Shown piece after piece: positions 1 to 12,154 of a DNA stretch of 64,000 bases. The first letter of the stretch is position 1, and each line of letters begins with the position of its first letter. Under the pieces are notes generated by a model. That model worked only from the letters and a program-made list of their open reading frames with translations. It had not been told where the DNA came from and did not search any database. The DNA is from Capitulum mitella (lineage: Eukaryota > Arthropoda > Thecostraca > Pollicipedomorpha > Pollicipedidae). The translations under genes were made by a program, and so were the position numbers. The stretch lies in the NCBI GenBank assembly GCA_030062745.1, contig CP099843.1, forward strand, positions 20,489,583 through 20,553,582, written 5' to 3'.

Positions 1-2856
1 CTAAACCGATATGAGGATACCTGTCATACTTGTATTATCTTTTGCGGACTGGGATTTAGGCGAATTGCTGTCTAGCCATGTTCATATTGGATATCGCTAG
101 ACGGCTAATAGCCGCGCCACATTAACCTGTGCAACTTTCCCGGTATTCAAAGAAAAAACTAGAGGGAATGCGCCTCTAACACAAAAGTCTCCTAAGCGCC
201 CTAACTTTCCTGAGGTGTTTTACCGTGAATAACTTCGAAAAACTTGAAATACAAAGTTGTAAATCCTATCAGATGTTATTACTTCATGCAAATCCAACGA
301 AATGAATTCCTCCATAAAAAATTGCAAGGGACGAATTGTTTTTTGCTAAGGTGAGGTACTTCGAGTGCTTGAACTTAGAGCAAAATATTCATTCTGAAGA
401 GGTATAATTTCGACCCCGAACAAGGCCATTATTAAATAGGAGTTGATTGCACCCGACTTAATTTCGATCGGATTGGGAAGCTTTTTAACCATCAAGATTA
501 AGCGATGACAAAAATGCAGTAATTTAGTGTGGTGTCCTTGACTTTCTGGTTTTGTCTTGCATGCTTACTTATCGTCGCCGAGCCAGGCAAATTAATTTTA
601 TAACCAAATTAACTGACGTGTAAAGTGGTTACAGCATGGGTGGTCAGGAAAATGGAGACAAATTGGTTACATATTTGTGGCCTTGTATCTTGTGCTGTAC
701 TTTAGGCATCAATTACCTGATGTATCCGTAGGTAAATATTTTCTTTCCTGTCGTCATCATTGTAAGAGCTAAATTTTTTCACTCCTAAATACTTATTTGA
801 AAACGGATTGAGGCAAAATTGCCACAATTCTGCCTTTTTTCTATTAGTAGGCAAGGACCATCATCTTGATATGTTTATGGTTGCCGTTCTATGAAAACAG
901 GTATAGTAACAGAAAGGTATAGGATGATATGGGACAGGTAAAGCAGTGACCATTGACTCCCAGCTTAAGGGAAATTTAATATTATCCCTGTGATGTTTCG
1001 CATGGATGTCTTTGAAATAGCTCTGGTCCCACCAACTTAGAAGTTATACCTATGACTATGCAGGGATACTTTTAATAGGGAAAGGGAGAATTTCCCCTTC
1101 AAAATTATCGTTCTCCGCCTCAAATTTTCTTGAAACAGCAAGGACGAAACTGGGGGATTTCCTCCCTTTAAATATTTTTCAAAACTTAATTCACTCCTGT
1201 TTGTCAGCACGGCCGCACATGAAGCCTCTCGTCGCCGGCCGGGGGTCACGTTGCAGCGGCGGCAGGGCTGGCGGGTCGGTTCAGGAACCTGAACCGATCG
1301 GCCAGAATCCTCGTTTGTATCCATGCGACTGTGGATTTTCGGCCATGAATGCCAATTGTACAACGACGCGAAACCGCTTGTTGACGCAAACGCTGAACTC
1401 TGTTGTTTGTACGAATTAATGGCCGGAGCGTACGGGCATTCGATGCCATAAAATTTGCTCTGCTTTGGGCTGACCTAGGCCACATGTATGCGACGGACAA
1501 GTGCAGACGCGCCAAACAGAAACGCGTAGAAAGCAAGATTTCGCAGCTTTTCTGCTGACGGCCTACATGGTATAAGTCCGTGGGCTCGAGGGGGCCATGC
1601 GTGAGTCTCTGTAACAGGCGTAGAAGGTCCGGTTTCGGCCGGGGACAAAACAAAATGAAAACTTATTGTTGCTTAGAACTGTTGCGTGTTAAGAAAATGT
1701 GGCTGGTGCAGGAATACACACGTGTGGTTGTTGAAGAAATTCTTAGTGTTTTTTTTTTTTCATTTACCTGATGATGTCCCGTTGAATAACATCTAGATAG
1801 GCCAATGTGTGAAACTGCACCATGATTTAAGTCGCTTCTAAAGACCTAATCACTGGATGTATGGAGCCTGATCCCTTCAGCCTTCCCTCCAGTAAACATG
1901 CTCTTTCATAAGTTCCCCTCCCTCTCCCTACTTTTTATCCCTGGGTGAAACATGACATGTCGACGTGTACAACAGGCGGTGGGATCACAACCCCTGCGTT
2001 TGCAACCCACACAAAAGAGATAAGATATATCCAATATCGTCTTTCTGGGGGACGTTGCGATAGGGGGCCGATGTCCCTGGCAACATCTGAGCTGGGGCAG
2101 TGCCCTCCCGGCATGAACAAAGATGTCTAACAAAGATGACTAACTCTTACAAAAGGAAGAAACCAGAAGCCAAACATGAAGTTCCCACAATCCGAGTAGT
2201 TTTGGTCGTAAGGAGGGAGGTACGTCATGCACCCTCAACTACAGCATATTTCCTACGGTATTAGTTTCCCCCTGCCCTTTGAATTTTCATGTAAGAGTAT
2301 CCCTGTGACTATGGTTGTCACAAAACCTCTGTTGCTGTGCTCTGTTGCATGGGTTTACATCTAGCACTCTGGGTGAGATGGCAACAGCTGACAACATTAG
2401 GTATTTAGGTTGCTGTAATGGAATGCAGTAAAAATTGTTATGGACTGACATTCATGGAGACAACAGTATTGTAGACCCTACCGAATCCTGTTCTGACATG
2501 TGACTATATTAGCCATTTCCGTGATTTTCTAGTTCCACTCACGTTTGTATATGCCATTAGAAATCTGAAATTGTAGTTTTAATGTCAGCAACCATTCTAG
2601 CTTTAAAAGGGTGCTGCATATATAATGCATGTCTAATGCAATAGATGGGAAGATGTACCATATTTTATAACGCAGGGGAATAAATATATGGTTGAATGCA
2701 TGATGCGCTAGAAAATGCATAATCTGTGTTGGTCATTTCTGTCCCTTAAAGTGCACCATTTTGTGATTTCTGTGTATCAAACACATGCCTGGGCTCACAA
2801 ATTACATGAAGGTACATGGGGCCTATTTTAAGCACTGAGGAGGCTTTTTTGAAGTT
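1..2856. other. No recognisable coding exon
   Basis: I see no convincing exon. The longest open frames (for example minus strand 1246-1653) have low-complexity or unremarkable translations. If the TMEM45-like gene starting at 4898 on the minus strand continues leftward, this stretch would be intron, but I could not find the next expected exon here. CpG is thin around 2258-2481. Confidence 0.5.
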
Positions 2857-4082
2857 GAAACCTATTCCCGGCAGGGGGGGGCTGAATCAGCCCCCCTCGG
2901 GTTTTTGCTTGCCAGTTCGAGGCTTTTTAACGCAGCATCACAAAACTTGGTGACTTTTCCTAGCCATTCTTTCTACGCACCGTAACAAAATTTCAAAATT
3001 CTATTTTGCTCAGGGGCGGAGCCAGGCAACATTTTTGGGAGGCACCTCAGGCCATTTAGCCATGTTGAGGGTTAAAGGAAAATGTCTGCCAAAAACAAAG
3101 TTTTTAAGATAGAACTTAAAACTTTATATGGATGTATCGCTAAATAGCTGGGCAATGTGTACATGTAATTTTGTTCATCTGAGGTCACTTTACAAGGTCA
3201 GGTCAAGGTCAAAAGTCAAAATTGTTTTTTGCAATAATTTTGGCGCCGTTTTTTTCAAATGCCAAACCCGAAATATATATAACGTAGAAGAGTGCCCTCT
3301 ACTTCTCTCTCTCTCTCTACTTGTGCACCAAGTTTCAGCTTGATATCAGGTCGGGTCACGGAGCTATGACCTAAAATGTCAGTGCGCGTACCCTATATCG
3401 CAATAACCATAAAATGAAATTTTTGAAATAGAGTAAATTCAAATGATTGGAAACGTTTACAGATAATATTAAATGCACACGACATCATTCCAAGTGACTC
3501 CAAGGTCACTGGAGGTCATTTAAGGTCAAAGGTCACAAGTTGATCTGAAGAACATGCGACCTTGACAGTTTCCCCTTTTTCATGTCCCTGACACCGCCTA
3601 TGCTAACATTATGCAAACATTGTGATGCGATTTGTACTTCTTTAGTATAACATGATTGGCAGAAACGAAGAAAGTGTTTTTGCCTCTTTTGTTCATTCAC
3701 TTGCTAGAAAACTAATCGCCCTATTTTTGAAACCCTGTGAACGCCCATGAATTTCCTCAGAATTTCAGATTTGTGTACCCATGGTAAAAGCCCTATCCAC
3801 AATCTCTCGATTCACGCCAGTTTCATTGAAATCGGCCGATAAACAACGGAGTTATAAGAAGTCCAAAAATGCTCCTGATTTTGACATTTTTGCCCCCTGT
3901 ATCCACGCATTTCAAAATTTTGAAAATTTCCTTTTGTAAAAATGTAGCTCACGTCATGGCAAATCGATTGCCGTTTGTTGCGATGAAACCGATTGTGTAG
4001 GTCTCGAGATCTCGGGGGCGAATCCGCCCCTGCCCCTGCCGGGAATCGACCATACCGTCTAGCCCTCCGGGAATAGGGTTAA
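2857..4082 (+). mobile_element. TTAA-flanked piggyBac-like non-autonomous element, copy A
   Basis: A 1.2 kb copy of the dominant repeat family of the window. The left end (CCTATTCCCGGCAGGGG) is nearly the inverted complement of the right end (CCGGGAATAGGG followed by TTAA at 4079-4082). The left TTAA has decayed. The TTAA target site and CCC...GGG termini are hallmarks of the piggyBac superfamily. No open frame of transposase size exists, so the copy is non-autonomous. It carries an AGGTCA direct repeat with one-base spacing at 3523-3535. It lies in the presumed first intron of the minus-strand TMEM45-like gene. Confidence 0.75.
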
Positions 4083-4690
4083 GGGGCTGCAGCCTTCTGA
4101 AGAGATACAAGTCTCCGCTAGTGGACATCAGTGTTGCCAGACGCTGCTGTGGGACGCTGGAGGGGCGGTCACGAGCCGTTGCCACCAGGCCGCTCACAGT
4201 CGCCTCGGTCTGGGACACCATCTGAGCAGCTGCGAGGCACGACGTCGGGGCACAGGCAAGGACAGCGGCGCAGTCTGTAGGTCCTGACAATGAGACGATA
4301 CCCGCCGACTGTCCGGAGCGCACGAGTGAAGCGCGTTCTGCGGTAAACTTAAAGTCAGCTCAATCGGATGCTGCGACAAGCCCTGACACTGCAGCTGTGT
4401 GTTGTACCCGCTCAGGCCGTGCGGTGTGCGCGCCTTTTCGCTGTTCATGTTCGTAAGAAAGGGGGTATGACGTCGCCCTCTGGCTCCTGGCTCCTGGCAG
4501 TGAGTTGGGCCGAGGTCCGAGGCAGAGGTCACGTGACCTGGGATCGATCCCGGCCGCTGGGCCGGCAAGTGAGGGTGAAAATTGCAGGCTCGCGTAGGGC
4601 GCTGGTGTGCGCGCGCGCAGCGTTGCTATGTCATTCTGCGCGTAAGGTAAGGTACATCCAGACAGCACATGGTTATGGTGCGATACTCAC
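4083..4690. other. GC-rich stretch, status unclear
   Basis: Between element A and the TMEM45-like exon the DNA is GC-rich with overlapping open frames on both strands (for example minus 3949-4323 and 4194-4568). On the minus strand an acceptor-like site near 4345 precedes an open frame of about 80 residues ending at the transposon edge. Its translation does not resemble the expected second TMEM45 exon, so I do not call it coding. It could be intron, a UTR-like GC island or an unrecognised exon. Confidence 0.3.
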
Positions 4691-4898
4691 CAATGATGGC
4701 GATGACCGCCAGGACCAGCACAATAACATTTTCCCATGCTATTCGGGAGCCCCTGCGCAGTGAAAAGGACGCAGTCGCGTAGAAGTGGCGACGTAACTGG
4801 CGGGCTTGAAAGTATCGCTCGAAGACATTGTACGTCCACCATAGCCCGATCAGCAGGAAGAAGATGCCAGGCGTCAGGTGGCCAAGCAGGGTTCCCAT
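4691..4898 (-). CDS. TMEM45/DUF716-like membrane protein, first coding exon (partial gene)
   Basis: The exon opens with ATG at 4898-4896 and encodes 69 residues plus one base before a GTGAGT donor at 4690. The N-terminus begins MGTLLGHLTPG and continues FFLLIGLWW. This closely matches the TMEM45A/B (DUF716) start, where a short G-H-x-x-P-G stretch is followed by a phenylalanine-rich first membrane helix ending in G-L-W-W. A second hydrophobic stretch (about residues 56-69, ending VLVLAVIAII) is cut by the donor. Family members are multi-pass membrane proteins of about 270-300 residues, so most of the gene is missing and should lie leftward on the minus strand, beyond the edge. The function of the family is poorly defined. 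Exon call is firm; orthology to a particular TMEM45 paralogue is not. Confidence 0.72.
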
Positions 4899-5300
4899 CT
4901 CAGGACCCGAGTCGGTCCGAGTCGCGTCCTCACACGGCCTTCCGGATGCGCCTGGCGATTCTGCGCAGAAAACACGGCGCAGTCAGCGAAGCAGCGCAGC
5001 AACGGCACGGAGTGGCGACGTACACTGAGGGCAGCCACTTTATCAGGATACAATATGCACTGACCTGAATACGGGAGATGGCAGGACTTTATCCACCAGC
5101 ACTCTACAACATTATTAATATCTCCAAAATGTTGTATGAGAATGCTTCTAACCATTTTAACACAGTGAATAACGAACAGATAGATAGCATAATTATATAG
5201 GAAGGGTAGTACACAGTATAATTCAATCGTTTTGTGTGAATGATTAGGGAAGGGGGTGGGCAAGCCGAGGGCCCACGACCGAACCTTCTCCAAAATGTGA
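4899..5300 (-). promoter_or_regulatory. Probable 5' UTR / promoter-proximal region of the TMEM45-like gene
   Basis: Sequence directly upstream of the TMEM45-like ATG is GC-rich to about 5030 and then becomes AT-rich. An acceptor-like TTTTCTGCGCAG near 4963-4974 (minus strand) could join an upstream non-coding exon to the start-codon exon. No clear core promoter motif is visible. Placement is by position only. Confidence 0.25.
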
Positions 5301-5422
5301 GTTTCTCAATGAATTTAGCACGTTATATTCTGAACGACGGGAATTCTCATTTTTGCTATGTTTTTTTTTTGCCATCACTCATCAGATAACAAGCTAACCG
5401 TTGGTTTGTTATAGCGTAACCC

Positions 5423-5424
<2 letters not shown>

Positions 5425-5462
<38 letters not shown>
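5425..5462. repeat. (AT)n microsatellite
   Basis: Uninterrupted AT dinucleotide run of about 38 bp. Confidence 0.95.
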
Positions 5463-5465
<3 letters not shown>

Positions 5466-7453
5466 TACTACCACTTTGTTGCGTAAAATTCCTGATTGCT
5501 GGTTCTTTTTTGTGTTCCATTGCCTTTTCGCATACATTGGTGATTTAAAACTTCTTGCTAAATGAAAATACTGGTGGGATCTAGGCCTATAGCAAACGAT
5601 ACCCCAGATCTCCGTGACTGTCGGCAAAATCTGCTACTTTTATGTATTCATTTGTTTATTCATTTATTCCACCGCCAACAGAGTGTTCTCCACTTATAGG
5701 CGAAGTCAGTGATGCAAAACGATAATACAGCGTTTCTTTTTTTTCTTTTCTAAATGTTTCACGTCATTTTACGCCGTGTTCTATACTTTCTGCAGACATC
5801 CATTGCCACTATTATTTTCGTATTTAGTGGCTACTCTCCTTGTTAGCATTGGTAGAAAAAATTGTGAGGCCTACATCATCTTTGGAGAGGCCAAGGTCCA
5901 CTTTGAGGTGTCAGTCTGTGAGGACTGAGGACTGAGAGTCATAGCTCCCATGAAAGAATACGAATCGAGACCCCTGATACTAGGCATAGATCCAGGCGAC
6001 AGAATGGTAGAGACTGCCCATCATATGTGCCAAAGCGCCGTGAATGCCTGAGACGTCGACCACGGCTTGAAGACAGTGGCTCTCTCACACGTGTTTTCAT
6101 TTCAATAAAACGTGAGGAACAGTGCAAACTTCGAAGCATCAGGTATGTAATGGCCCGATTTCCTGCTTTCAATCCAAGAAATCGGCCATCGATGCAGAAT
6201 TCAACATCGCTGCATGTCTGCAACATGGTCATAAACAACCTGTCAGCACATTCTTATCTAGTGTTTATCCATAACCGAAGAACATGGCACTGTAATTAAA
6301 AAAGCAGGGGCAATATAATAAGTGTGTTGTAAATGTATTGTTATGTATGTAATATGTATTGCTACATTATTTACACATGGGAGATCAAACCCTCGCTTGC
6401 AGGAAACGTGAATATTCGAAACGCTTGACTCATACTCTGGACAGTCACGTAGATGTGCCAGTAAAAACTGCAACAACGCTAGCATTCTTTTGAATGAAGG
6501 ATTCAGAAGCCCCTTCGTATGACAACGAGAAATGCAGAAAAACGCTGAACAACTCAAGGAGGTTTCCTTACACAAAAGCAAAAAGCTGTTCCCACTAAAC
6601 AGCAACTCGAGGAGATCAGCTTACTGGTTCTTCTGTGGCCAGCAATATTAATTTTCAGGCATTTCTGGCGCGCTTTTGAATACTGCTCAGATCTGCACCG
6701 ACCGGTTATCTCAGTTACCACGTTATCTGCAGACACAGATAGCTGCATTGACCTATAGGCAGCGGGACGGAGGGCATGGGGTCACCATATCGCCCTCCCC
6801 CAACTGGCGATATTTAACATTCACCCTATGGTGTTGTATGGGAAGAAATGGTTCGACGACAAGCCGGTGTCTCCCACTTCCTTGCCTGAATACGTGTCGC
6901 CGCTGCTGCAGTGACGTTTATCCAATACTGGTAAATTATGATGGCTTCGTAGATCCCAGCACCGTGGTTTTTGTATGTCCAAAACAGTTCGATGTGAGGG
7001 CTACACTGTACTGTCTGTTATAGTATATTTGCTGAATCAGGCAAAATGGTGCATGTTGATAGCTTTAGGCCAGTTCGACCGGCGTCATGCTCTTTTGCAG
7101 CTGCCTAGAACATTTTCACTGTCTTCCAATGCCTATGCTGTAGAGGCATCAATCAGTTCTTTGGCTAACTACGAACCGCATTTGGAGGCGCAAGAAATAA
7201 TTACTTTACCTTCGAACTAGATCACCTCCCGGTGCCGTCTCATAGCACGCTAACTGCAGACGTCATGTACCTGACATTGCCACGTAACCCCGTCCACGCT
7301 TTGCTGAGGAAGTAAATCGGAATACCCTGCCTGCGTCCCACCCGGGGCATTCGTCACAAACTGCGGGAGGACCTCACACGGTGCTCGGATCGAAGCCTTC
7401 GCTGCAGAATCGGGAAGTGGACGTCACCTGTGTGCTGGGGATCTGGACCTCAC
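5463..7453. other. Intergenic DNA without recognisable gene
   Basis: Open frames such as 6258-6605 (minus) and 6676-7023 (plus) have no domain-like content, and I see no splice-bounded GC-rich exon until 7454. Confidence 0.5.
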
Positions 7454-7594
7454 CTCGGCCAGCGCTGAGCCCGGGACGTCGCACACCAGCTCCCACTGGC
7501 GCTCGTCGGCGGAGCCGGGCCGAGCGGGCGCGTGTCGGTCAGCAGCGTGCCCGCCGTGAAGTGAGGGTGGACCGGCGACGCTGGGTCGCTCCAC
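7454..7594 (-). CDS. Possible isolated coding exon, unidentified
   Basis: In a GC-rich island, the minus strand shows an acceptor (TCGATAACAG) followed by an open 141 bp segment of 47 codons in phase 0 and a GTGAGG donor at 7453. The translation ends DERQWELVCDVPGSALAE, which is protein-like. The W-E-L-V-C-D string recalls a motif of SLC22-type transporters, but this match is too short to trust. The other frames are Arg/Pro-rich. No neighbouring exons were found, so it may be a chance open segment, a fragment of a larger gene, or a degenerate copy. Confidence 0.2.
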
Positions 7595-7791
7595 CTGTTA
7601 TCGACTGCGCCCGACCGCCTCGTAGCGACCTTATCGGCATCGACCCGTGTACAAGCCGGAAGCGGTAATCACAGGCAGTGGGCGCCATTGGTACGTTTTC
7701 TGGCACCACAGAAACGTGCCGGGAGTACATCGAAAGAAACTAAATATCAGTTCACGGTCAATGCACTTGGTGTGACCTATTTACGAGTTGC

Positions 7792-9024
7792 TTAACCCTA
7801 TTCCCGGCAGGGGCCTAAATCGCCCCCCCGCGTTGTTTGCTTGCCAATTCCAGGGTTTTTGACGCAGCTTCACAAAACCTGGTGGCTTTTCTTAGCTATT
7901 CTTTCTACGTACTGTGAGAAAATTTTAAAATTCTATTTTGCTCCGGGGCGGAGTCAGGCAACGTTTTTGGGAGGCACCTCAGTCCATTTGTGACCCTGTT
8001 CAGGGCAAAAGGAAAATGACTGCCAAAATAGCGTTTTTAAGATAAAACTTAAAACTTGATATGGATGCATAGCTAAACAGTTGAGCAACGTACAAACACA
8101 ATTTTGTTTATCTGAGGTTACTTTACAAGGTCAGGCCAAGGTCAAAAGCCAAAATTGTGTTTTATAGTAGTAATTTCGTTGCTGTTTTTTTTTTAATGCC
8201 AAACCCGGAATACATATGACGTAGAATGGTGCCCTCGATTTGTGTATCAAGTTTCAGCTTGATATCAGATCGGGTCACGGAGCTATGGCCTAAAATGTCA
8301 GTGCGCTCCTTCAATATCACGACAGCCGTAAAATGGAATTTTTGAAATAGGGTGAATCCAAATGATTGAAAACGTTTTTAGGTAATCTTAAATGAACACG
8401 GGATCATTGCAAGTGACTTCAAGGTCCCTGGAGGTCATTTAAGGTTAAAGGTCACAAGTTGATCTGAAGAACATGTTACCATGACAGTTCCCATTTTTCA
8501 TGCCCCTGGCACCGCCAATGCTAACATTATACAGACATTGCAATGCAATTTGTACTTCTTCGGCATAACATGACTAGCAGAAGACAAAAAGACGCTTAAT
8601 TTTTTTTTGTTCATTCAGCTGTTGAAAAACTAATCTTTGTATTTTCGAAACCCTGTGAGCGCCTATGAATTTCCTCAAAATTTGAAATGTGTGTATGAGT
8701 GGTAAATGTCCCAAAAACAAAACAAAAAAAAACATCCATAATCTCTCCATTCCTGGTAATTTCATCGAAATCGGTTCATAAACAACTGAGTTATAAGAAG
8801 TCCAAAATATCCCCCATTTTGACACCTCTGGCCTCTTTTATCCACCCCTTTTAAAATTTTGAAAACTTCTTTTTTAAAGTGTACTTTACGTCATGGCAAA
8901 TCGATTGCTGTTTGTCACGATGAAATCGGATGTGTAGTTCTCGAGATCTCAGGGGGGCCGAATCGACCCCCCTCCCCATGCCGGGCATGGGCCATACCGT
9001 CTAGCCCTGCGGGAATATGGTTAA
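7792..9024 (+). mobile_element. TTAA-flanked piggyBac-like non-autonomous element, copy B
   Basis: Full-length copy bounded by TTAA at 7792-7795 and 9021-9024, same orientation as copy A and alignable along its length, with small indels and A-runs (for example around 8703-8727). The right terminus is slightly diverged (GGGAATATGG). No transposase frame. The FTZ-F1-like extended half-site CCAAGGTCA is at 8136-8144. The DR1 motif seen in other copies is damaged here (AAGGTTAAAGGTCA). Confidence 0.8.
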
Positions 9025-10939
9025 AGATGTGCCACTGTTCTGATGGTTTGCTAATTCTCTATTTTTTCCGCATACTCGTATGTTCCAGGCTATGGTGGTG
9101 GTGTTATCGCATTCATATGTGAGACATAGTATTACAGCTCTGCCATGGTCCTAAGAATGGATCACATCTTGGAAATCGTGCAGTTGTGCAAGCAGCGACT
9201 AAATTCTACGTGGAGACACGTCGACGATACTCCCGTCAGTTCAATATACGCACTAGCGATGCACATAAGCACTCCACCATTTAAAGCACTATATGTAGAA
9301 TGTCCTTGTTGGGTGTGTTACGCTTGAAGACACTGAATTCACGGAAATACCGTTGATGTGTCTCCACATATTATGTAGTTGCATACGATCATTTTCTGCA
9401 GCATTTTCAGTTTCTGATATCATGTAAGGATCAAGGTAGGGCTGGAGTGCCATATTTCACTGATTGCGAATACCATAACACTATCAACACGATCTAAAAC
9501 GGAGAAGAGTATAGATAAAAAATAAATAGCAAATCATCCAAACTATGGTATACCTCTGAAACCCCATCTGTTCGAAATGGTAGTAGATGGCTGCAATGCG
9601 AAAAAATGACGAAATTTCCCAAAATCCTTTGTGGGTGCTCTTACGCACCAGACTGTCATGCATGAGAGGTCCGGTCAACCCTGACTCCCTAAAACCCTCT
9701 TCATTTTCCTGAAATTCGGATTTTGTATTTTGTGGACAACAAAGCACAGACATTTGGGACCTTAAACAAGGCACCGCCTGGTGGTGTCGAATAGGGCACC
9801 CTCTCGGTTTTCAGTGAATAACTTCTTAGCCGTGAGAGCCAGCCCAACCAAACCCTTAGACCTGTCCATTAATCAGTTTTACATATTTTGACATCAAAAC
9901 CATTTCCATGTTGGCTAGGTCAGGTCATGGAGATATGACGTCTTAAGAAGACCCTTGCATGCATGTTTTCGCTTCTCCGGGCAGTCGGGCAGACATGCTT
10001 CTTTTTTATAACATTCTCGAATATCATGCGTGAATTATTTGCGTTTACATAGGACACCGTTCCTAAAAAGATAGAAAGTCGTGGCGCGTCAACATTAGAG
10101 GTCATGCTAGGTCACATGATGACACTTGACATGATATGCGTTTTGGGTGATGGAAGTGGTTGCCACTGACCTTCTCAATCGTCCAAGTTAAGCAAGCAAA
10201 TCCATGGACACCTCCTTAACAAGATTCACCAAATGCATTGCGAGTTTATGTCAGGTCGCGTCAAAGATGTCAAAACGAAAAGAAATACAGCATTGTCTGT
10301 GGGAGATCGTTCAGGAGCAGCGGAGAGCAATTATTGTCCTAGTTCCACCACACCTAGTAGGAAAAAAGACGAAATGAGTATCTGTCCCGACCTGGCTTGA
10401 CCTTAAACCGCTACAGGGTAGACCGAGTAGATCTGTTTATGGCGAGATGCCACTTTAGTTCTGTACTTGACGCTGCTGGTAGTTCTGACTTTTGTTCTGT
10501 AATTCCCGAGTGCGCCGCCGACCCTTGATGGGGAGTATGACGTGCTGAAATTTTACGTCACAGTATGAGTTTGAGCCACGCTTAGCTTTCTTCTCCTTTC
10601 TATCCCAGTGGTCTTTCGGGATGAGCTACGACCATCACTAGTAGGGCTCTGCCATCTTCTAAACGCACGGAACAGTGGGCTAGAAACTGTTTTTCGTAAT
10701 GTCTCAGAGACGATATCTGTTGGCGATACCGTCGCTCTCTGACCACAGCCAACGCATATCACGGCGTCGGCCACCAACAACGGTCAGAACTCGCCCCCAA
10801 CGAATCAATGGAACGGAAAGACGGGGAATACTATGAATAACCAGGAACTGAACTTCGTCCATTTCTGGACAAACGGAAGTCTGATGACCACAGGCGTAGC
10901 CAGAGGGGGCAGGCCCCCAACCCCGCATTCTTTTCGTGT
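9025..10939. other. Intergenic DNA with remnants of a second repeat
   Basis: No gene recognised. Around 9830-10300 phrases such as GGTCAGGTCATGGAGATATGAC resemble the GGTCGGGTCACGGAGCTATGAC segment of the TTAA-flanked element, suggesting a diverged relative or an older element sharing that module. The minus open frames 10553-10780 and 10704-10997 look like chance. Confidence 0.4.
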
Positions 10940-12154
10940 TTAACCCTATTACCGGCAGGGAGGGCTGAATCTCCCCCTCGAGTTTTTTGCTTGCCAATTC
11001 CAGGGTTTTAAACGCAGATTCACGGAACTTGGTGACTTCTCCTAGCTACTCTTTCTTCATACTGACAAAATTTCGAAATTTCGTTTTGCTCAGGGGCGGA
11101 GCCAGGCAACGTTTTTGAGAGGTGCCTCAGGCCAATTTTGGCCTTGTTGAACATAAAAGGAAAATGACTGCCAAAAATAGCGTTTGTAAGATAGAGCTCA
11201 AAACTTTGTATGGATGTATAGCTTAATAGTTGGGCAACGTGCGAATATAATTTTGTTTATCTCATATCCTTTACAAGGTCAGGTCAAGGTCAAAAGTCAA
11301 AATATGGTTTTGTAATAATAACTTCGGCGGTATTCTTTGAAATGCCAAACTCGGAAAGTATATGACGTAGAATGGTGCCCTCTATTTGTGTGTCAAGTTT
11401 CAGCTTGATATCAGGTCGGGTCACAGAGCTATGACCAAAAATGTCAGTGCGCGCACCCTATATCGCAATAGCCATGAAATGGAATTTTTGAAATAGAGTG
11501 AATTCAAATGATTGAAAACGTTTACAGACAATATCAAATGCACACGAGATCATTTTAAGTGACTCCAAGGTCACTGGAGGACATTTAGGGTCAAAGGTCA
11601 CAAGTTGACCTGAAGAGCATGTGCCCATGACTGTTCCCCCTTTTTCATGTCCCTGGCACCGCCTTTGCTAACATTATGCAAACACTGTAATACGATTTGT
11701 ACCTGTTTAGCATAACATGACTAGCAGAAGCCAAAAAGTACTTTTACCGTTTTTCTCCATTTAGTCTTTGGAAAACTAGTTCTTTTATTTTCAAAACCCT
11801 GGGAATGCCTATGAATTTTCTTAAAATTTGAAATGTGTGTATCAATGGTAAAAGTTGTATCCATAATTTCTCGATTCATGCCAATTTTATTGAAATCGGT
11901 CCATAAAGAACGGAGTTATAAGAAGTCCAAAAGCACCCCCATTTCGATATTTTTTGCCCCCTGTATCCACCCCTTTCAAAATTTTGAAAGTTTCTTTTTC
12001 GAAAAATGTAGCTCACATCATGGCAAATCGATTGCCGTTTGTTGTGATAAAATTGGATATGTTCTCGTTCTCGAGATCTCCGGGGGAGCCGAATCCGCCC
12101 CACCCCCCTGCCGGGAATCTGTCATACCGTCTAGTCCTCCGAGAATAAAGTTAA
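10940..12154 (+). mobile_element. TTAA-flanked piggyBac-like non-autonomous element, copy C
   Basis: Full-length copy between TTAA at 10940-10943 and 12151-12154, same orientation as A and B. The right terminus is diverged (GAGAATAAAG). It holds TCAAGGTCA at 11284-11292 and a near-DR1 GGGTCAAAGGTCA at 11588-11600. No transposase-size reading frame. Confidence 0.8.

Noticed and set aside
1246-1653. 135-codon minus-strand open frame near the left edge
   Set aside because: No membrane-helix pattern expected of the next TMEM45 exon and no other recognisable content.
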